A DNA stretch of 64,000 nt from Haematobacter massiliensis. GTDB lineage: Bacteria > Pseudomonadota > Alphaproteobacteria > Rhodobacterales > Rhodobacteraceae. The translations under genes were made by a program, and so were the position numbers. Below the pieces are notes generated by a model, which worked only from the letters and a program-made list of their open reading frames with translations, did not search any database and was not told the DNA's origin. This document shows, in pieces, positions 30,312-40,132 of the stretch (position 1 is its first letter; every line of letters begins with the position of its first letter). The stretch is taken from NCBI RefSeq assembly GCF_000740795.1, contig NZ_JGYG01000012.1:1-64000 (forward strand). The letters are read 5' to 3'.

Positions 30312-30661
30312 GCGGCGGTCGTGCAGCGGAGATCGGCTGGGAGGATTTCGCGAAGGTGGATATCCGCGTCGGCCGGATCGTCCGGGCCGAGCCCTACCCG
30401 GAAGCGCGCAAGCCTGCCATCAAGCTCTGGGTCGATCTTGGGCCGGAGATCGGCGAGAAACGCTCCTCCGCGCAGATCACCGACCATTATACGCCGGACT
30501 CGCTGGTGGGCCGCAGGGTGATGGCCGTGGTCAACTTTCCGCCGCGCCAGATCGGCAAGGTGATGTCGGAGGTTCTGGTGCTGGGCGTGCCTGATGGTGC
30601 GGGCGGTGTGGTGCTGATCGCCCCCGATCAGGACGTGCCGCTCGGCGGGCGGCTTTACTGA
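30308..30661 (+). CDS. csaA: tRNA-binding domain protein (CsaA-like)
   Basis: 117-residue stand-alone EMAP/OB-fold domain. It shows FAKVDIRVGRIVRAEPYPEARKP, the classic CsaA opening, AQITDHYTPDSLVGRRVMAVVNF and PPRQIGKVMSEVLVLGV. CsaA proteins bind tRNA and have been described as export chaperones. ATG overlaps the proC stop. Convergent with the TAXI gene about 100 bp away. Confidence 0.93.
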   Translation: MSGGRAAEIGWEDFAKVDIRVGRIVRAEPYPEARKPAIKLWVDLGPEIGEKRSSAQITDHYTPDSLVGRRVMAVVNFPPRQIGKVMSEVLVLGVPDGAGGVVLIAPDQDVPLGGRLY

Positions 30662-30763
30662 GCTCCGCCGTGGCAGGGTTGCCGATGGCCGGCGCATATC
30701 TTTTTGCCCGGCCCTCTTCTCATTGAGCCGCGAAACTCGCGACCGGGAGCAGCGGACCGCCTG

Positions 30764-31762
30764 CTATTCCAGCAGGCCCGCTTCGCGATAGTACCGCTCC
30801 GCTCCCGGGTGGAGCGGGATCTGAAGCATGTCGAGCGCGGTTTCGATGGAGATGTCGACACCCTGTGATGGCCCGTTGTCCAAGGCCGCCCTCGTCTTGT
30901 CGTTCCAGAGCGCGCGGGTCAGGGCATAGACCATTTCCTCCGGCTCATCTGCGGTGGTGACCCAGACCGCGCCGAGAGCGAGAGTAGGGATATCCTCCTC
31001 GATACCTTCATAGGTCCCGCCGGGAATCACTCCCTCTCCCAGAAAGCCGAGATCGACGGCCAACGCCTCGGCCGGAAACCCCTCCAGAGGAACGAGCGCC
31101 AGATGCGTCTTCTCCGCCAGCGTCGCGATGAAGGGCGCAGGGAACCCGCCGACGAAGAAAAAGGCATCCAGATCCCCCGCCGCCACTTGCGCAGCGGCCT
31201 CGCGCGCGGCCATGGGCAGGAGCGTGACGGCCTCCCGAGGTACATCCCATGCGGAAAGCACAAGTTGCGCATCGAAGGCCGTTCCGGAGCCGGATTCGCC
31301 CGGTGAAACCCGCCGGCCCTTCAGATCCGCTGGAGAACGGATGCCGCTATCGGCACGGGTGACGAGATGGATGCTTTCGCTGTGCAGCGTGGCGATGGCA
31401 CGAAGATTACCGACTGCCTCCCGCCCGTCCCACAGACCGGTGCCGGTTTCCGCCCAGGTTGCCACGTCGGACTGGACGATGCCGGAATCCGCCTTTCCGC
31501 TCGCCAGGGCCTCTATATTCGCGACCGATCCGGTGGAGGTCGTTGCCTCAACGCTTACGCCCGGGACGCCGCAATCCAACGGGTCAGGACAGTCGGCCTC
31601 CGCGTTCGGGCCGGAGACGGCGGTGGCGATGGTCTGTCCGATGGGGTAGTAGCTGCCGCCTTCCTCCCCCGTCGTTATGGTGAAGGTGGTTCCCGCACTG
31701 GCGATGCCTCCCGCGAGGGTTGCTGCCAGAAGTGCCAGAAGTCCGCGTCGCATGGCCGCCAT
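30764..31762 (-). CDS. TAXI-family TRAP transporter solute-binding protein
   Basis: 332-residue periplasmic binding protein with a signal peptide (LALLAATLAGGIASA, cleavage before GTTF) and the TAXI pattern: TITTGEEGGSYYPIGQTIATAV, TTSTGSVANIEALASGKAD, and a late PLHPGAERYYREAGL. TAXI proteins capture small anions such as glutamate for TRAP-type uptake, but no TRAP membrane subunit gene is next to it, so its partner is elsewhere or absent. Two ATGs near 31762 and 31753 are possible starts. Transcribed toward csaA. Confidence 0.93.
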   Translation of the reverse strand: MAAMRRGLLALLAATLAGGIASAGTTFTITTGEEGGSYYPIGQTIATAVSGPNAEADCPDPLDCGVPGVSVEATTSTGSVANIEALASGKADSGIVQSDVATWAETGTGLWDGREAVGNLRAIATLHSESIHLVTRADSGIRSPADLKGRRVSPGESGSGTAFDAQLVLSAWDVPREAVTLLPMAAREAAAQVAAGDLDAFFFVGGFPAPFIATLAEKTHLALVPLEGFPAEALAVDLGFLGEGVIPGGTYEGIEEDIPTLALGAVWVTTADEPEEMVYALTRALWNDKTRAALDNGPSQGVDISIETALDMLQIPLHPGAERYYREAGLLE

Positions 31763-31884
31763 CCCCGCTTGTCTTTTTTGCCAAGGGAGCAGTCTCCGCC
31801 GGGAAACTCAACGCCAAAGATGGCGCGGCGGCGGATCTTCACTGTCGCTTGTGCAGGGGCTCGTGTGCAGGGCTGGTCCCGAGG

Positions 31885-32190
31885 CTAGTGCCTGATCTCT
31901 ACCCGTTGCCGCAGGGCACCTGTCGCAAGGTCGAAGATCAGAATCTCGTTCTCCGCCGTCACGACCGCATACCAGTCCGGCCCTTGCGTAAAGGCGATTG
32001 GGGTCGTTCCGTCCGGGAGCGTGACCGTCGCCGGCAGAGGTGGCGGTGCCGCGCGGTGCGGCAGGCGGGTGACAAGCAGCGCCACGATCGTTATCACGCC
32101 GATAATCAGCGTTGCCGTCAGCACGGTGACCAGCAGTTTCAGAAAACGCAGGCTCGGGGGCAGCGCCTCCGGGGGGGGAGCATCATCCAT
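31885..32190 (-). CDS. DUF6476-like membrane-anchored protein
   Basis: 101-residue protein with one N-terminal membrane segment (LKLLVTVLTATLIIGVITIV) and a periplasmic tail containing VTLPDGTTPIAFTQGPDW and DLATGALRQRVEI. The family name rests on its position, divergent to rluD in Rhodobacterales. Start CAT/ATG at 32188-32190 with GGAGG at normal distance; it overlaps the rluD start on the other strand by two bases. Function unknown. Confidence 0.82.
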   Translation of the reverse strand: MDDAPPPEALPPSLRFLKLLVTVLTATLIIGVITIVALLVTRLPHRAAPPPLPATVTLPDGTTPIAFTQGPDWYAVVTAENEILIFDLATGALRQRVEIRH

Positions 32191-33238
32191 GTCGGCCTCC
32201 AGTTCAGCGCCATCGGGCAGGGTTCTCTCCGTTCTGATCGGAGAGGCTCCGCCCGCGCGTCTTGATAAGGCGCTCGCTCGCGACGTGCCAGAGGGGGAGG
32301 CGCTCTCACGCTCCCGCCTTGCGCGGCTCATTGCCGCCGGCGCCGTGCGGCGCGGGGAGGAGGCGCTGACCGATATCTCTGCCCGTGTGGCGGCGGGTGA
32401 TGAGATCACCATCCTGCTCGACCCGCCCGAGGAGCTGGAAACGCTGCCGGAGGCGATCCCCCTTGTGGTGATCTGGGAGGACGATGACCTGATCGTGGTG
32501 GACAAGCCCGCGGGCATGGTCGTCCACCCCGCACCCGGCTCCACTTCGGGGACGCTGGTGAACGCGCTGCTCCACCATTGCGGCGACAGCCTCTCCGGCA
32601 TCGGGGGGGCGCGGCGGCCGGGCATCGTTCACCGGATCGACAAGGAAACCTCCGGCCTGCTCGTCGTCGCCAAGACCGACCGTGCCCATCACGGCCTTGC
32701 CCGGCAGTTCGAGGCCCATACCGTCCACCGGCATTACCGCGCGCTGGTTCATGGTGTTCCCGACGCCGCCGATCCCCGGCTCCGGGGTGTCCGGGGCGTG
32801 GGATTTGAGCCGGGGGGCATTCTGCGCATCGTGACCGGTATCGACCGCCACCGCACCGACCGTCAGCGTCAGGCGGTCACCTTCACCGGGGGCCGCCACG
32901 CGGTGACCCGCGCGCGTGTAGAGGAGCGCTTTGGCCAGCCGCCCGTCATCGCGCTGATGGACTGCTGGCTGGAAACCGGACGGACCCACCAGATCCGCGT
33001 TCATCTGGCCCATGCAGGGCACGGGCTGGTCGGGGACCCGGTCTATGGCGGGCGTCGCAAGGCTTCTGCCCGCGCACTGGGCCCTGAGATCGCAGCGGCA
33101 GTCGACGCCTTCCCGCGGCAGGCGCTCCATGCGGCGACGCTGGGATTCACACATCCGGCAACCGGTGAGGATCTCGCCTTCGAATCGCCGCTGCCTGAGG
33201 ACATGGCGATTTTGGTCGGCCTTCTGCGTGGCGAGTGA
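32189..33238 (+). CDS. rluD: Ribosomal large-subunit pseudouridine synthase, RluA/RluD family
   Basis: 349-residue enzyme that isomerises uridines in 23S rRNA. N-terminal S4-like domain (ARLDKALARDVPEGEALSRS), then the catalytic motif IVHRIDKETSGLLVVAKTD whose Asp is the active residue, and LLETGRTHQIRVHL-type motif (DCWLETGRTHQIRVHLAHAG). Start ATG 32189 has a GGGGGGGAG site. Its start codon overlaps that of the divergent DUF6476 gene, leaving no room between them; each 5' leader lies inside the other coding sequence. Which rRNA positions it modifies is inferred from family only. Confidence 0.94.
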   Translation: MSASSSAPSGRVLSVLIGEAPPARLDKALARDVPEGEALSRSRLARLIAAGAVRRGEEALTDISARVAAGDEITILLDPPEELETLPEAIPLVVIWEDDDLIVVDKPAGMVVHPAPGSTSGTLVNALLHHCGDSLSGIGGARRPGIVHRIDKETSGLLVVAKTDRAHHGLARQFEAHTVHRHYRALVHGVPDAADPRLRGVRGVGFEPGGILRIVTGIDRHRTDRQRQAVTFTGGRHAVTRARVEERFGQPPVIALMDCWLETGRTHQIRVHLAHAGHGLVGDPVYGGRRKASARALGPEIAAAVDAFPRQALHAATLGFTHPATGEDLAFESPLPEDMAILVGLLRGE

Positions 33239-33443
33239 CGTGTCTGTTGCTCCAGCGGCTCCCCGCGCCTGCAGAGCGCCGCATGGGGAGAATTCTGAAT
33301 AGAGCAGGGCTGCCGGAGAGACACTTGTCCTGCACCGCCGCCCCGATCCGCAAGCTCATATCGTGAGCAAGGCAGCCTTCGCCACCGACAGTTGGTCACC
33401 CGCGCAAGCGGCGCCATATATTCGATGAACCGTGCGGAGTGCC

Positions 33444-34865
33444 ATGCAGAGCTATCTCACCCTCATCTTGCTTGTTCTCGCTCAAGGGGCGGTCATTGCC
33501 CGCGTCCTGATCCGCAAGGACAGGCAACCGGCTGCCCGGCTCGCCTGGATCATGGTCGTCGGTACCGTGCCTCTGCTGGGTATGGTGCTCTACTTCTTTT
33601 TCGGAGAGGTGACGATCCGGCGGGAAACGCTGACCCGTATGGAGCGCGCCATCCGCATTCTGCCCAAGGTGCCGCCTCCGGATCCTCCGGCCAAGGTGCC
33701 CGAACGGCTTGTCTCCAGCTTTCAGCGGGTGAGCGGGGTAAACGGCTTTCCCGCAGTCGGGGGCAACCATGTCGAGATGGCGCATGACAGTGACGATGCA
33801 ATCACGCGTCTCGTCTCCGATATCGATGGGGCGACGGACCATGTGCACCTGATGTTCTACATCTGGCTGACCGACAACAGCGGGCTGCGGGTTGCGGAGG
33901 CCGTGGAGCGCGCGGCGCGCCGCGGCGTGACCTGCCGCGTCATGGTGGACGCTTTCGGCTCCCGCGCCATGCTGTCCTCCGATGTCTGGAGCGGAATGGG
34001 GGAGGCCGGGGCGAGCATGGGTGTCGCATTTCCCACATCACACCCGCTCCTGCGCATGTTCATTTCCCGCATCGATGTGCGCGATCACCGCAAGGTGGCC
34101 GTGATCGACGGTGACCTGTGCTGGTTCGGCAGCCAGAACTGTGCCGATGCGGCCTTCCGGGTGAAGCCGCGCTACGCGCCCTGGGTGGACGTGTTCTTCC
34201 GTGGCGCGGGTCCGGTGGCACGGCAGATGCAGATGATCTTTGCGGCGGACTGGCTGGCGCACAAGGGAGAGGACCTGACGCCGCTGCTGTCCGCGCCATT
34301 GCCGTCGCCGCAAGGGGACGAAGTGGCTATTGCCTATGGCACCGGGCCACGCATCAACCCGCACGCGGTTTCCGACAGCTTTCAGCTTGCCATCGGCGCC
34401 GCGCAGCGCAACCTGACGGTCACCACCCCGTACTATGTCCCCAACGAGCCGCTGCAGGACGAACTTTGCTCAGCGGCCATGCGGGGGGTGCGGGTCCGCA
34501 TTCTGTTCCCCGCGAACAACGACAGCCGCTTCGTCGCCTGGGCCAGCCAGAGCTACTATGAGGCGTTGCTGGAAGCGGAAGTAGAGATTTACGAATACCG
34601 CGGCGGGCTCCTGCACGCCAAGACCATGTCCATCGACGATGACGCCGTACTGGTAGGGTCGGCGAACATGGATCGCCGCAGCCTCGACCTCAACTATGAG
34701 AACAATGTCCTGCTCTTCTCGCCGGACCTGAACCGGGCCTTGCGGGCGCGACAGGAGGAATGGCTTGCGGACTGCAACCGCATCACGCTGGAGGAAGTTC
34801 GGGCGTGGTCGCTGCCGCGCCGCCTGCTCAACAGCGCCATGGCGACTCTCGGGCCGGTGCTGTGA
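33444..34865 (+). CDS. cls: Cardiolipin synthase (phospholipase D type)
   Basis: Inner-membrane enzyme that joins two phosphatidylglycerols into cardiolipin. The 473-residue product has two N-terminal hydrophobic segments (YLTLILLVLAQGAVIA and WIMVVGTVPLLGMVLYFFFG) and two HKD motifs: HRKVAVIDGDLCWFGSQN around residue 215 and HAKTMSIDDDAVLVGSANMD around 390. Start at ATG 33444, although the GGAG site is close; an upstream GTG adds only four residues. It lies between rluD and rpoH with no overlap. Confidence 0.96.
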   Translation: MQSYLTLILLVLAQGAVIARVLIRKDRQPAARLAWIMVVGTVPLLGMVLYFFFGEVTIRRETLTRMERAIRILPKVPPPDPPAKVPERLVSSFQRVSGVNGFPAVGGNHVEMAHDSDDAITRLVSDIDGATDHVHLMFYIWLTDNSGLRVAEAVERAARRGVTCRVMVDAFGSRAMLSSDVWSGMGEAGASMGVAFPTSHPLLRMFISRIDVRDHRKVAVIDGDLCWFGSQNCADAAFRVKPRYAPWVDVFFRGAGPVARQMQMIFAADWLAHKGEDLTPLLSAPLPSPQGDEVAIAYGTGPRINPHAVSDSFQLAIGAAQRNLTVTTPYYVPNEPLQDELCSAAMRGVRVRILFPANNDSRFVAWASQSYYEALLEAEVEIYEYRGGLLHAKTMSIDDDAVLVGSANMDRRSLDLNYENNVLLFSPDLNRALRARQEEWLADCNRITLEEVRAWSLPRRLLNSAMATLGPVL

Positions 34866-34958
34866 CGCTGCGCACATCGGCGTGAGACTCAAGAAACATC
34901 GCTGCTTTTGGAACGAAACGCCACCCTTCATGAGTTAATAGGGTCAGTGAAGCCGGGT

Positions 34959-34987
34959 CTTGAACGTTATGGGCCGGGCAACCATAT
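34959..34987 (+). promoter_or_regulatory. Candidate RpoH-type promoter of rpoH
   Basis: CTTGAA at 34959-34964 and ACCATAT at 34981-34987. The distance from CTTG to CAT is 24 bases, exactly as in the hsp20 promoter at 19696. It lies about 50 bp upstream of the rpoH ATG, suggesting that the heat-shock sigma factor drives its own gene. Confidence 0.5.
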
Positions 34988-35037
34988 CTTGCTGCCCCCT
35001 GAGGAACTCGCCCGACAGGGGCAAGAAGGGAGATGCG

Positions 35038-35934
35038 ATGGCAACCTATACCAATCTTCCGGCCCCCAGCCCGGAACAGGGTCTGAACCGCTACCTTCAG
35101 GAGATCCGCAAGTTTCCCATGCTGGATCCCAACGAAGAATATATGCTCGCCAAGCGGTGGGTGGATCATCAGGACGCTGGTGCCGCTCATAAGCTGGTTA
35201 CATCCCACCTGCGCCTCGCGGCGAAGATCGCCATGGGGTATCGTGGCTACGGCCTGCCGCAGGCGGAAGTGATCTCGGAAGCGAATGTCGGGCTCATGCA
35301 GGCCGTCAAACGCTTCGAGCCGGAGAAGGGATTCCGCCTTGCCACCTATGCGATGTGGTGGATCCGGGCGAGCATTCAGGAATACATCCTGCGGTCCTGG
35401 AGCCTTGTGAAGCTTGGGACGACTTCCGCACAGAAGAAGCTGTTCTTCAATCTGCGCAAGGCCAAGGCCCGCATCGGCGCGCTGGAGGAGGGTGACCTGC
35501 GGCCGGAGAACGTCAAGCAGATCGCCCACGACCTCAACGTCACGGAGGACGAGGTCATCGCGATGAACCGTCGTCTTTCCGGCAGCGACGCCTCGCTCAA
35601 CGCCATGATCGGCGCCGAGGGCGACAGCGCGACCCAGTGGCAGGACTGGCTGGAGGATGAGGATGCCGATCAGGCTTCCGACTTTGCCGAACGTGACGAA
35701 CTGGAAGCGCGGCGCGAGCTGCTGGAGGAGGCAATGGGCGTACTGAACGACCGGGAGAAAGACATTCTCGTTCAGCGCCGTCTGTCCGAGGCACCTGTGA
35801 CGCTGGAGGATCTCTCCGGCCAGTACGACGTGAGCCGGGAGCGTATCCGGCAGATCGAGGTTCGCGCTTTCGAGAAACTCCAGAAGCGGATGACCGAACT
35901 GGCTCGTGAACGGGGAATGCTGGCGACTGCCTGA
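35038..35934 (+). CDS. rpoH: RNA polymerase sigma-32 factor
   Basis: Directs transcription of heat-shock genes such as the hsp20 here. The 298-residue protein has sigma region 2 (HLRLAAKIAMGYRGYGLPQA, RFEPEKGFRLATYAMWWIRA), the RpoH box in QKKLFFNLRK, and region 4 (LNDREKDILVQRRL, LEDLSGQYDVSRERIRQIEV). Start ATG 35038, after a GGGAG site. Rhodobacterales often carry two rpoH genes; which type this one is cannot be settled by eye. Upstream sits a candidate RpoH promoter. Confidence 0.97.
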   Translation: MATYTNLPAPSPEQGLNRYLQEIRKFPMLDPNEEYMLAKRWVDHQDAGAAHKLVTSHLRLAAKIAMGYRGYGLPQAEVISEANVGLMQAVKRFEPEKGFRLATYAMWWIRASIQEYILRSWSLVKLGTTSAQKKLFFNLRKAKARIGALEEGDLRPENVKQIAHDLNVTEDEVIAMNRRLSGSDASLNAMIGAEGDSATQWQDWLEDEDADQASDFAERDELEARRELLEEAMGVLNDREKDILVQRRLSEAPVTLEDLSGQYDVSRERIRQIEVRAFEKLQKRMTELARERGMLATA

Positions 35935-35944
35935 GGGCTTGTCC

Positions 35945-35977
35945 GGGAGCGGGGACGATGTACCTTCCCCCGCTCCC
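35945..35977 (+). terminator. Hairpin after rpoH
   Basis: Stem GGGAGCGGGG/CCCCGCTCCC (10 bp) with a 13-base loop, 10 bases after the rpoH stop. No T-run follows. Confidence 0.5.
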
Positions 35978-36810
35978 CGCAGCGCATTGCTTGAGTCGGT
36001 TTTCACTTCGAGAATTTCTTGCTCGATCCAAGGTTATTTTCGCAGTGCTGTTGTTCTGCAAAAATTCATCGCATGCGGAACATAATCCTGCGCGCCTCAT
36101 GGGTTTGTCACCAGCGCGCGTCCTTCGTGTTCAGGCGTTTTCGTCACCGCCAAGCAGCTCTCCATCATTGGTAGAGGTGTGAGGAGCTGTCACGCTCCGG
36201 CTTGTGCTGCGTTTTTCTCAGAGGAGTGCCGCGTGGTTCTCAGAGAGCCTGTCTCAGGCAACCTCTTCCTCTCCATGGATGCAGGAGAAGGCGGGCGGGT
36301 ACGGCAGTTCTACCGGTCCCCAGAAGCGTCCGGATGATCTTGAACGGCTCGACGCAGCCTTGGAGCAGAGCAGCAGCTCCCGCCGCTTGTTTCAGCAGAT
36401 CCTGGCCCTTAGGCTTTCGGCGAGGCGTTGCGCCAATCGCGTCCTTGTGCCCTCCCCCCGCCCGCGAGCCTGCGCCGGGGTGGATCGCGTTTCGTATAAG
36501 ACATTCTTCCGCTCCATGCTTCGCGGCGGAAGTACTGATGGGTCGCGCTGCTCCCACACCCGCTCTCCTGAAAAACCCGCCAGGTCGTCATGTGCGGCGA
36601 CGCGCGTCATCGCGTGGCCAACGGCGGCTTCATCCCCTGCCTGGACGGGGCGGCCGCGATCTCTTCGCCCAAGGGAGTGGCGGTTGCCGCTGCCGCTGCC
36701 CGTTCCGCGGGCAGCAGGGCGGGGGCAGCTGCAACAGGCTGGAACGCCCCGGAAAAGTGTGAAACGGTTTCCTCGACATGACGGCGAAGCCGCGAGACGG
36801 GGGCAAGACC
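35978..36810. other. Gene-free stretch ahead of the transglutaminase cassette
   Basis: 833 bp without any open frame I can support. About 36000-36130 is richer in A/T than its surroundings, and a small hairpin GGAGC-TGTCAC-GCTCC at 36183-36198 is followed 13 bases later by TTTTT. Promoter, leader or small-RNA functions are possible; nothing specific seen. Confidence 0.6.
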
Positions 36811-39800
36811 ATGGCAATCAAGGCGGCGATCTATCACCTCACCCACTACCGCTACGACAGGCCGGTTATTCTCGGGCCGCAGGTGATCCGCCTGCGCCCC
36901 GCCCCGCACAGCCGTACGCGGGTGATATCCCACGCTCTGAGAGTGTCGCCCGACCGGCATTTCGTGAACTACCAGCAGGATCCCTACGGCAACTGGCTGG
37001 CGCGGTATGTCTTTCCCGAGCCGGTGACCGAGTTGAAGATCGAAGTCGATCTGGTCGCGGACATGACCGTCTATAACCCGTTCGACTTCTTTGTGGAGGA
37101 AAGCGCGGAGTTCTGGCCCTACGACTACCCTGAGGATGTTCAGGCCGATCTGTCGATCTATCGCGCGCCGGAACCGGTCGGGCCGTTGCTTGCCGACTTT
37201 CTTTCGAGCGTGCCACGGGAACGGCAACGGACCGTGGATTTCATCGTGGGTCTGAACGCCCGCGTCGCACGCGAGATAGGCTATGTCATCCGCATGGAGC
37301 CGGGCGTGCAGACACCGGAAGAGACCTTTGCAAGTGGTCTCGGATCGTGCCGTGACTCGTCGTGGCTGCTGGTGCAGGCACTGCGGAACCTGGGCTTCGC
37401 GGCGCGGTTCGTCTCCGGCTATCTGATCCAGCTGAAGCCGGACCTGAAGGCGCTGGACGGTCCGTCCGGTACGGAGGTCGATTTCACCGATCTGCATGCG
37501 TGGTGCGAGGTCTATCTGCCGGGTGCAGGCTGGGTCGGGCTGGACCCGACCTCCGGCCTGTTGACGGGAGAGAGCCATATCCCGCTCGCCGCCACACCGC
37601 ATTTCCGCAATGCCGCGCCGATCTCCGGCCTCGCCTCCTACGCGGAGGTGGATTTCAACTTCGACATGCGCGTGACCCGGGTGGCGGAGCATCCCCGTAT
37701 CACCAAACCCTTCTCGGAAGAGGCGTGGAGCGCGCTGAACGACCTGGGCCGCAAGGTGGATGCCTCGCTTGCCGCAGGGGATGTGCGGTTGACGATGGGA
37801 GGTGAGCCGACCTTCGTCTCCATCGACGATTTCGAGAGCGCGGAATGGAATACCGCCGCCGTCGGGCCGACGAAGCGGGTGCTGGCCGACAGGCTGATCC
37901 GCCGCCTGCGCGACCGCTTCGCGCCGAACGGATTTCTGCACTACGGTCAGGGCAAGTGGTATCCCGGCGAGACGCTGCCGCGGTGGACCTTCTCGCTCTA
38001 CTGGCGGAAGGATGGCAGGCCGCTTTGGGGCGATGCCACGCTGATCGCGGCCGAGGGGGAACAGACCGGGGCCACGCCGGAGCAGGCGCAAGAGTTTCTG
38101 AAGGTGATGGCGACCGAGCTTGGCGTGCCGCCGGACAATGTGATGCCCGCCTACGAAGACCCCGCCGAATGGATGGTGCGAGAGGCCCGCCTGCCGGAGA
38201 ACGTCACCCCGCAGAACTCCAAGATCAAGGACCCGGAGGAGCGACACCGCATCGCCAGGGTCTTTGACCGGGGGCTGACGACACCCTCTGGCTATGTGCT
38301 GCCGGTGCAGAGCTGGCAGGCACGGGCCGGGCGGCGCTGGTTCTCGGAGAAGTGGCGGACACGCCGGGGTAGCCTGTTCCTCGTTCCGGGGGACAGCGCT
38401 GTGGGATACCGCCTGCCACTCGGCTCGCTGCCCTATGTCTCGCCTTCTCAATTCCCCTATGTGAACCCCGCCGATCCGACGATCCCGCGCGATCCGCTCC
38501 CCGTGGCCGATGCGGTAGACCGTGCGCGGCGCCAGCAGCCGGTGATGCGCTTCACGGGCACGCCACGGGAAAACATCGTTGCGCCCGCCCCCGCGGGGGA
38601 GGTGGGAGGTGTCGTGCGAACGGCGCTGTCGGTGGAGCCGCGGGACGGGCGGCTTTGCGTGTTCATGCCGCCGACGGAGCGGGTGGAGGATTACCTCGAC
38701 CTGCTGGCGGCGGCAGAGGCGACCGCGGCCCGCATGGGCCTGCCTATCCACATTGAGGGCTACACGCCCCCGCAGGACAGCCGCCTGAACGTGATCCGCG
38801 TCGCGCCGGATCCCGGCGTGATCGAGGTGAACATCCATCCTGCCGCAAGCTGGGAGGACTGCGTCGCCATTACCGAAGGCGTGTATGAAGAGGCGCGGCA
38901 GACGCGTCTGGGCGCCGACAAGTTCATGATCGACGGCAAGCATACCGGCACCGGCGGGGGCAATCATGTGGTGGTGGGCGGCGCGACGACGCTTGACAGC
39001 CCGTTCCTGCGCCGCCCCGATGTGCTCCGCTCAATCATCCTGCATTGGCAGCGGCACCCCTCCATCTCCTATCTGTTCTCGGGGTTGTTCATCGGGCCGA
39101 CCTCTCAGGCCCCGCGGATCGACGAGGCGCGGCACGACGCGCTCTATGAGCTGGAGATCGCGCTGGCCCAGATGCCGCCTCCGGGGCAGGGGGAGGCGCC
39201 GATGCCCTGGCTGGTGGACAGGCTGCTGCGCAACCTTCTGGTCGATGTCACGGGGAATACCCACCGGGCGGAGATCTGCATCGACAAGCTCTATTCCCCC
39301 GACGGGCCGACGGGCCGCCTCGGACTGGTGGAGTTTCGTGGGTTCGAGATGCCGCCCGATCCGCGCATGTCGCTGGCCCAGCAGCTGCTCATCCGCGGGC
39401 TCATCGCCCGGTTGTGGCACGCGCCGGTGACGGGCGAACTGGTGCGCTGGGGGACCACGCTCCACGACCGCTTCATGCTGCCGCATTTCGTCTGGGAGGA
39501 TTTTCTCGACGTGCTCCGCGACCTCGACCGCCATGGTTTCCCGATGCGGTCGGAATGGTTCGAGGCACAGCAGGAGTTCCGTTTCCCCTTCGCGGGGGAG
39601 GTGGAATACGAGGGCGTCCACCTCGAGCTGCGACAGGCACTGGAGCCTTGGCACGTTCTGGGTGAAACCGGCGCCATAGGCGGCACGGTCCGCTATACCG
39701 ACAGTTCCGTGGAGCGGATGCAGGTGAAGCTGACGACCGCCGATCCGGGGCGTTACGTGGTGGCCTGCAACAAGCGCCGGGTGCCCCTGACGCCTGTGGG

Positions 39801-40131
39801 GACCAGCGGCGTCGCCGTCGGCGGTGTCCGGTTCAAGGCGTGGCAACCCGCGGCGGCGCTGCATCCGGTGCTTCCGGTCAATGCGCCGCTGACGCTCGAC
39901 ATCTTTGACACATGGACGGGGCGGGCGCTGGGGGGATGTACTTATCACGTGGCTCATCCGGGCGGACGGAACTATGACACCTTCCCGGTCAACGGCAACG
40001 AGGCCGAGGCCCGTCGTCTCGCACGGTTCGAGCCAAGGGGCCATACCCCCGGCCTTTACATGCCGCCTGCCGAAGCGCCCAACCGGGAATATCCGATGAC
40101 GCTCGACCTGCGGAGAGCGCCGGGGCTTTGA
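36811..40131 (+). CDS. Transglutaminase-like protein fused to DUF2126
   Basis: 1106-residue cytoplasmic fusion, first gene of a three-gene cassette. Residues about 1-290 are a bacterial transglutaminase-like domain with N-terminal region ([14 protein letters not shown]) and a complete thiol triad: Cys180 in [12 protein letters not shown], His229 in [10 protein letters not shown] and Asp245 in GLDPTSGLL. From about residue 315 to the end is DUF2126 ([49 protein letters not shown]), a family proposed to have a glutamine-synthetase-type carboxylate-amine ligase fold. The combination suggests making and breaking an amide bond. ATG 36811 is taken because homologues begin [10 protein letters not shown]; substrate unknown. 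The next gene starts one base after its stop. Confidence 0.93.
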   Translation: MAIKAAIYHLTHYRYDRPVILGPQVIRLRPAPHSRTRVISHALRVSPDRHFVNYQQDPYGNWLARYVFPEPVTELKIEVDLVADMTVYNPFDFFVEESAEFWPYDYPEDVQADLSIYRAPEPVGPLLADFLSSVPRERQRTVDFIVGLNARVAREIGYVIRMEPGVQTPEETFASGLGSCRDSSWLLVQALRNLGFAARFVSGYLIQLKPDLKALDGPSGTEVDFTDLHAWCEVYLPGAGWVGLDPTSGLLTGESHIPLAATPHFRNAAPISGLASYAEVDFNFDMRVTRVAEHPRITKPFSEEAWSALNDLGRKVDASLAAGDVRLTMGGEPTFVSIDDFESAEWNTAAVGPTKRVLADRLIRRLRDRFAPNGFLHYGQGKWYPGETLPRWTFSLYWRKDGRPLWGDATLIAAEGEQTGATPEQAQEFLKVMATELGVPPDNVMPAYEDPAEWMVREARLPENVTPQNSKIKDPEERHRIARVFDRGLTTPSGYVLPVQSWQARAGRRWFSEKWRTRRGSLFLVPGDSAVGYRLPLGSLPYVSPSQFPYVNPADPTIPRDPLPVADAVDRARRQQPVMRFTGTPRENIVAPAPAGEVGGVVRTALSVEPRDGRLCVFMPPTERVEDYLDLLAAAEATAARMGLPIHIEGYTPPQDSRLNVIRVAPDPGVIEVNIHPAASWEDCVAITEGVYEEARQTRLGADKFMIDGKHTGTGGGNHVVVGGATTLDSPFLRRPDVLRSIILHWQRHPSISYLFSGLFIGPTSQAPRIDEARHDALYELEIALAQMPPPGQGEAPMPWLVDRLLRNLLVDVTGNTHRAEICIDKLYSPDGPTGRLGLVEFRGFEMPPDPRMSLAQQLLIRGLIARLWHAPVTGELVRWGTTLHDRFMLPHFVWEDFLDVLRDLDRHGFPMRSEWFEAQQEFRFPFAGEVEYEGVHLELRQALEPWHVLGETGAIGGTVRYTDSSVERMQVKLTTADPGRYVVACNKRRVPLTPVGTSGVAVGGVRFKAWQPAAALHPVLPVNAPLTLDIFDTWTGRALGGCTYHVAHPGGRNYDTFPVNGNEAEARRLARFEPRGHTPGLYMPPAEAPNREYPMTLDLRRAPGL

Positions 40132-40132
40132 G

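Noticed and set aside
34910-34936. EcfG-type promoter upstream of rpoH (GGAAC then GTT)
   Set aside because: Spacer is 19 bases and the CGTT core is incomplete, unlike the exact match at 21076-21101.
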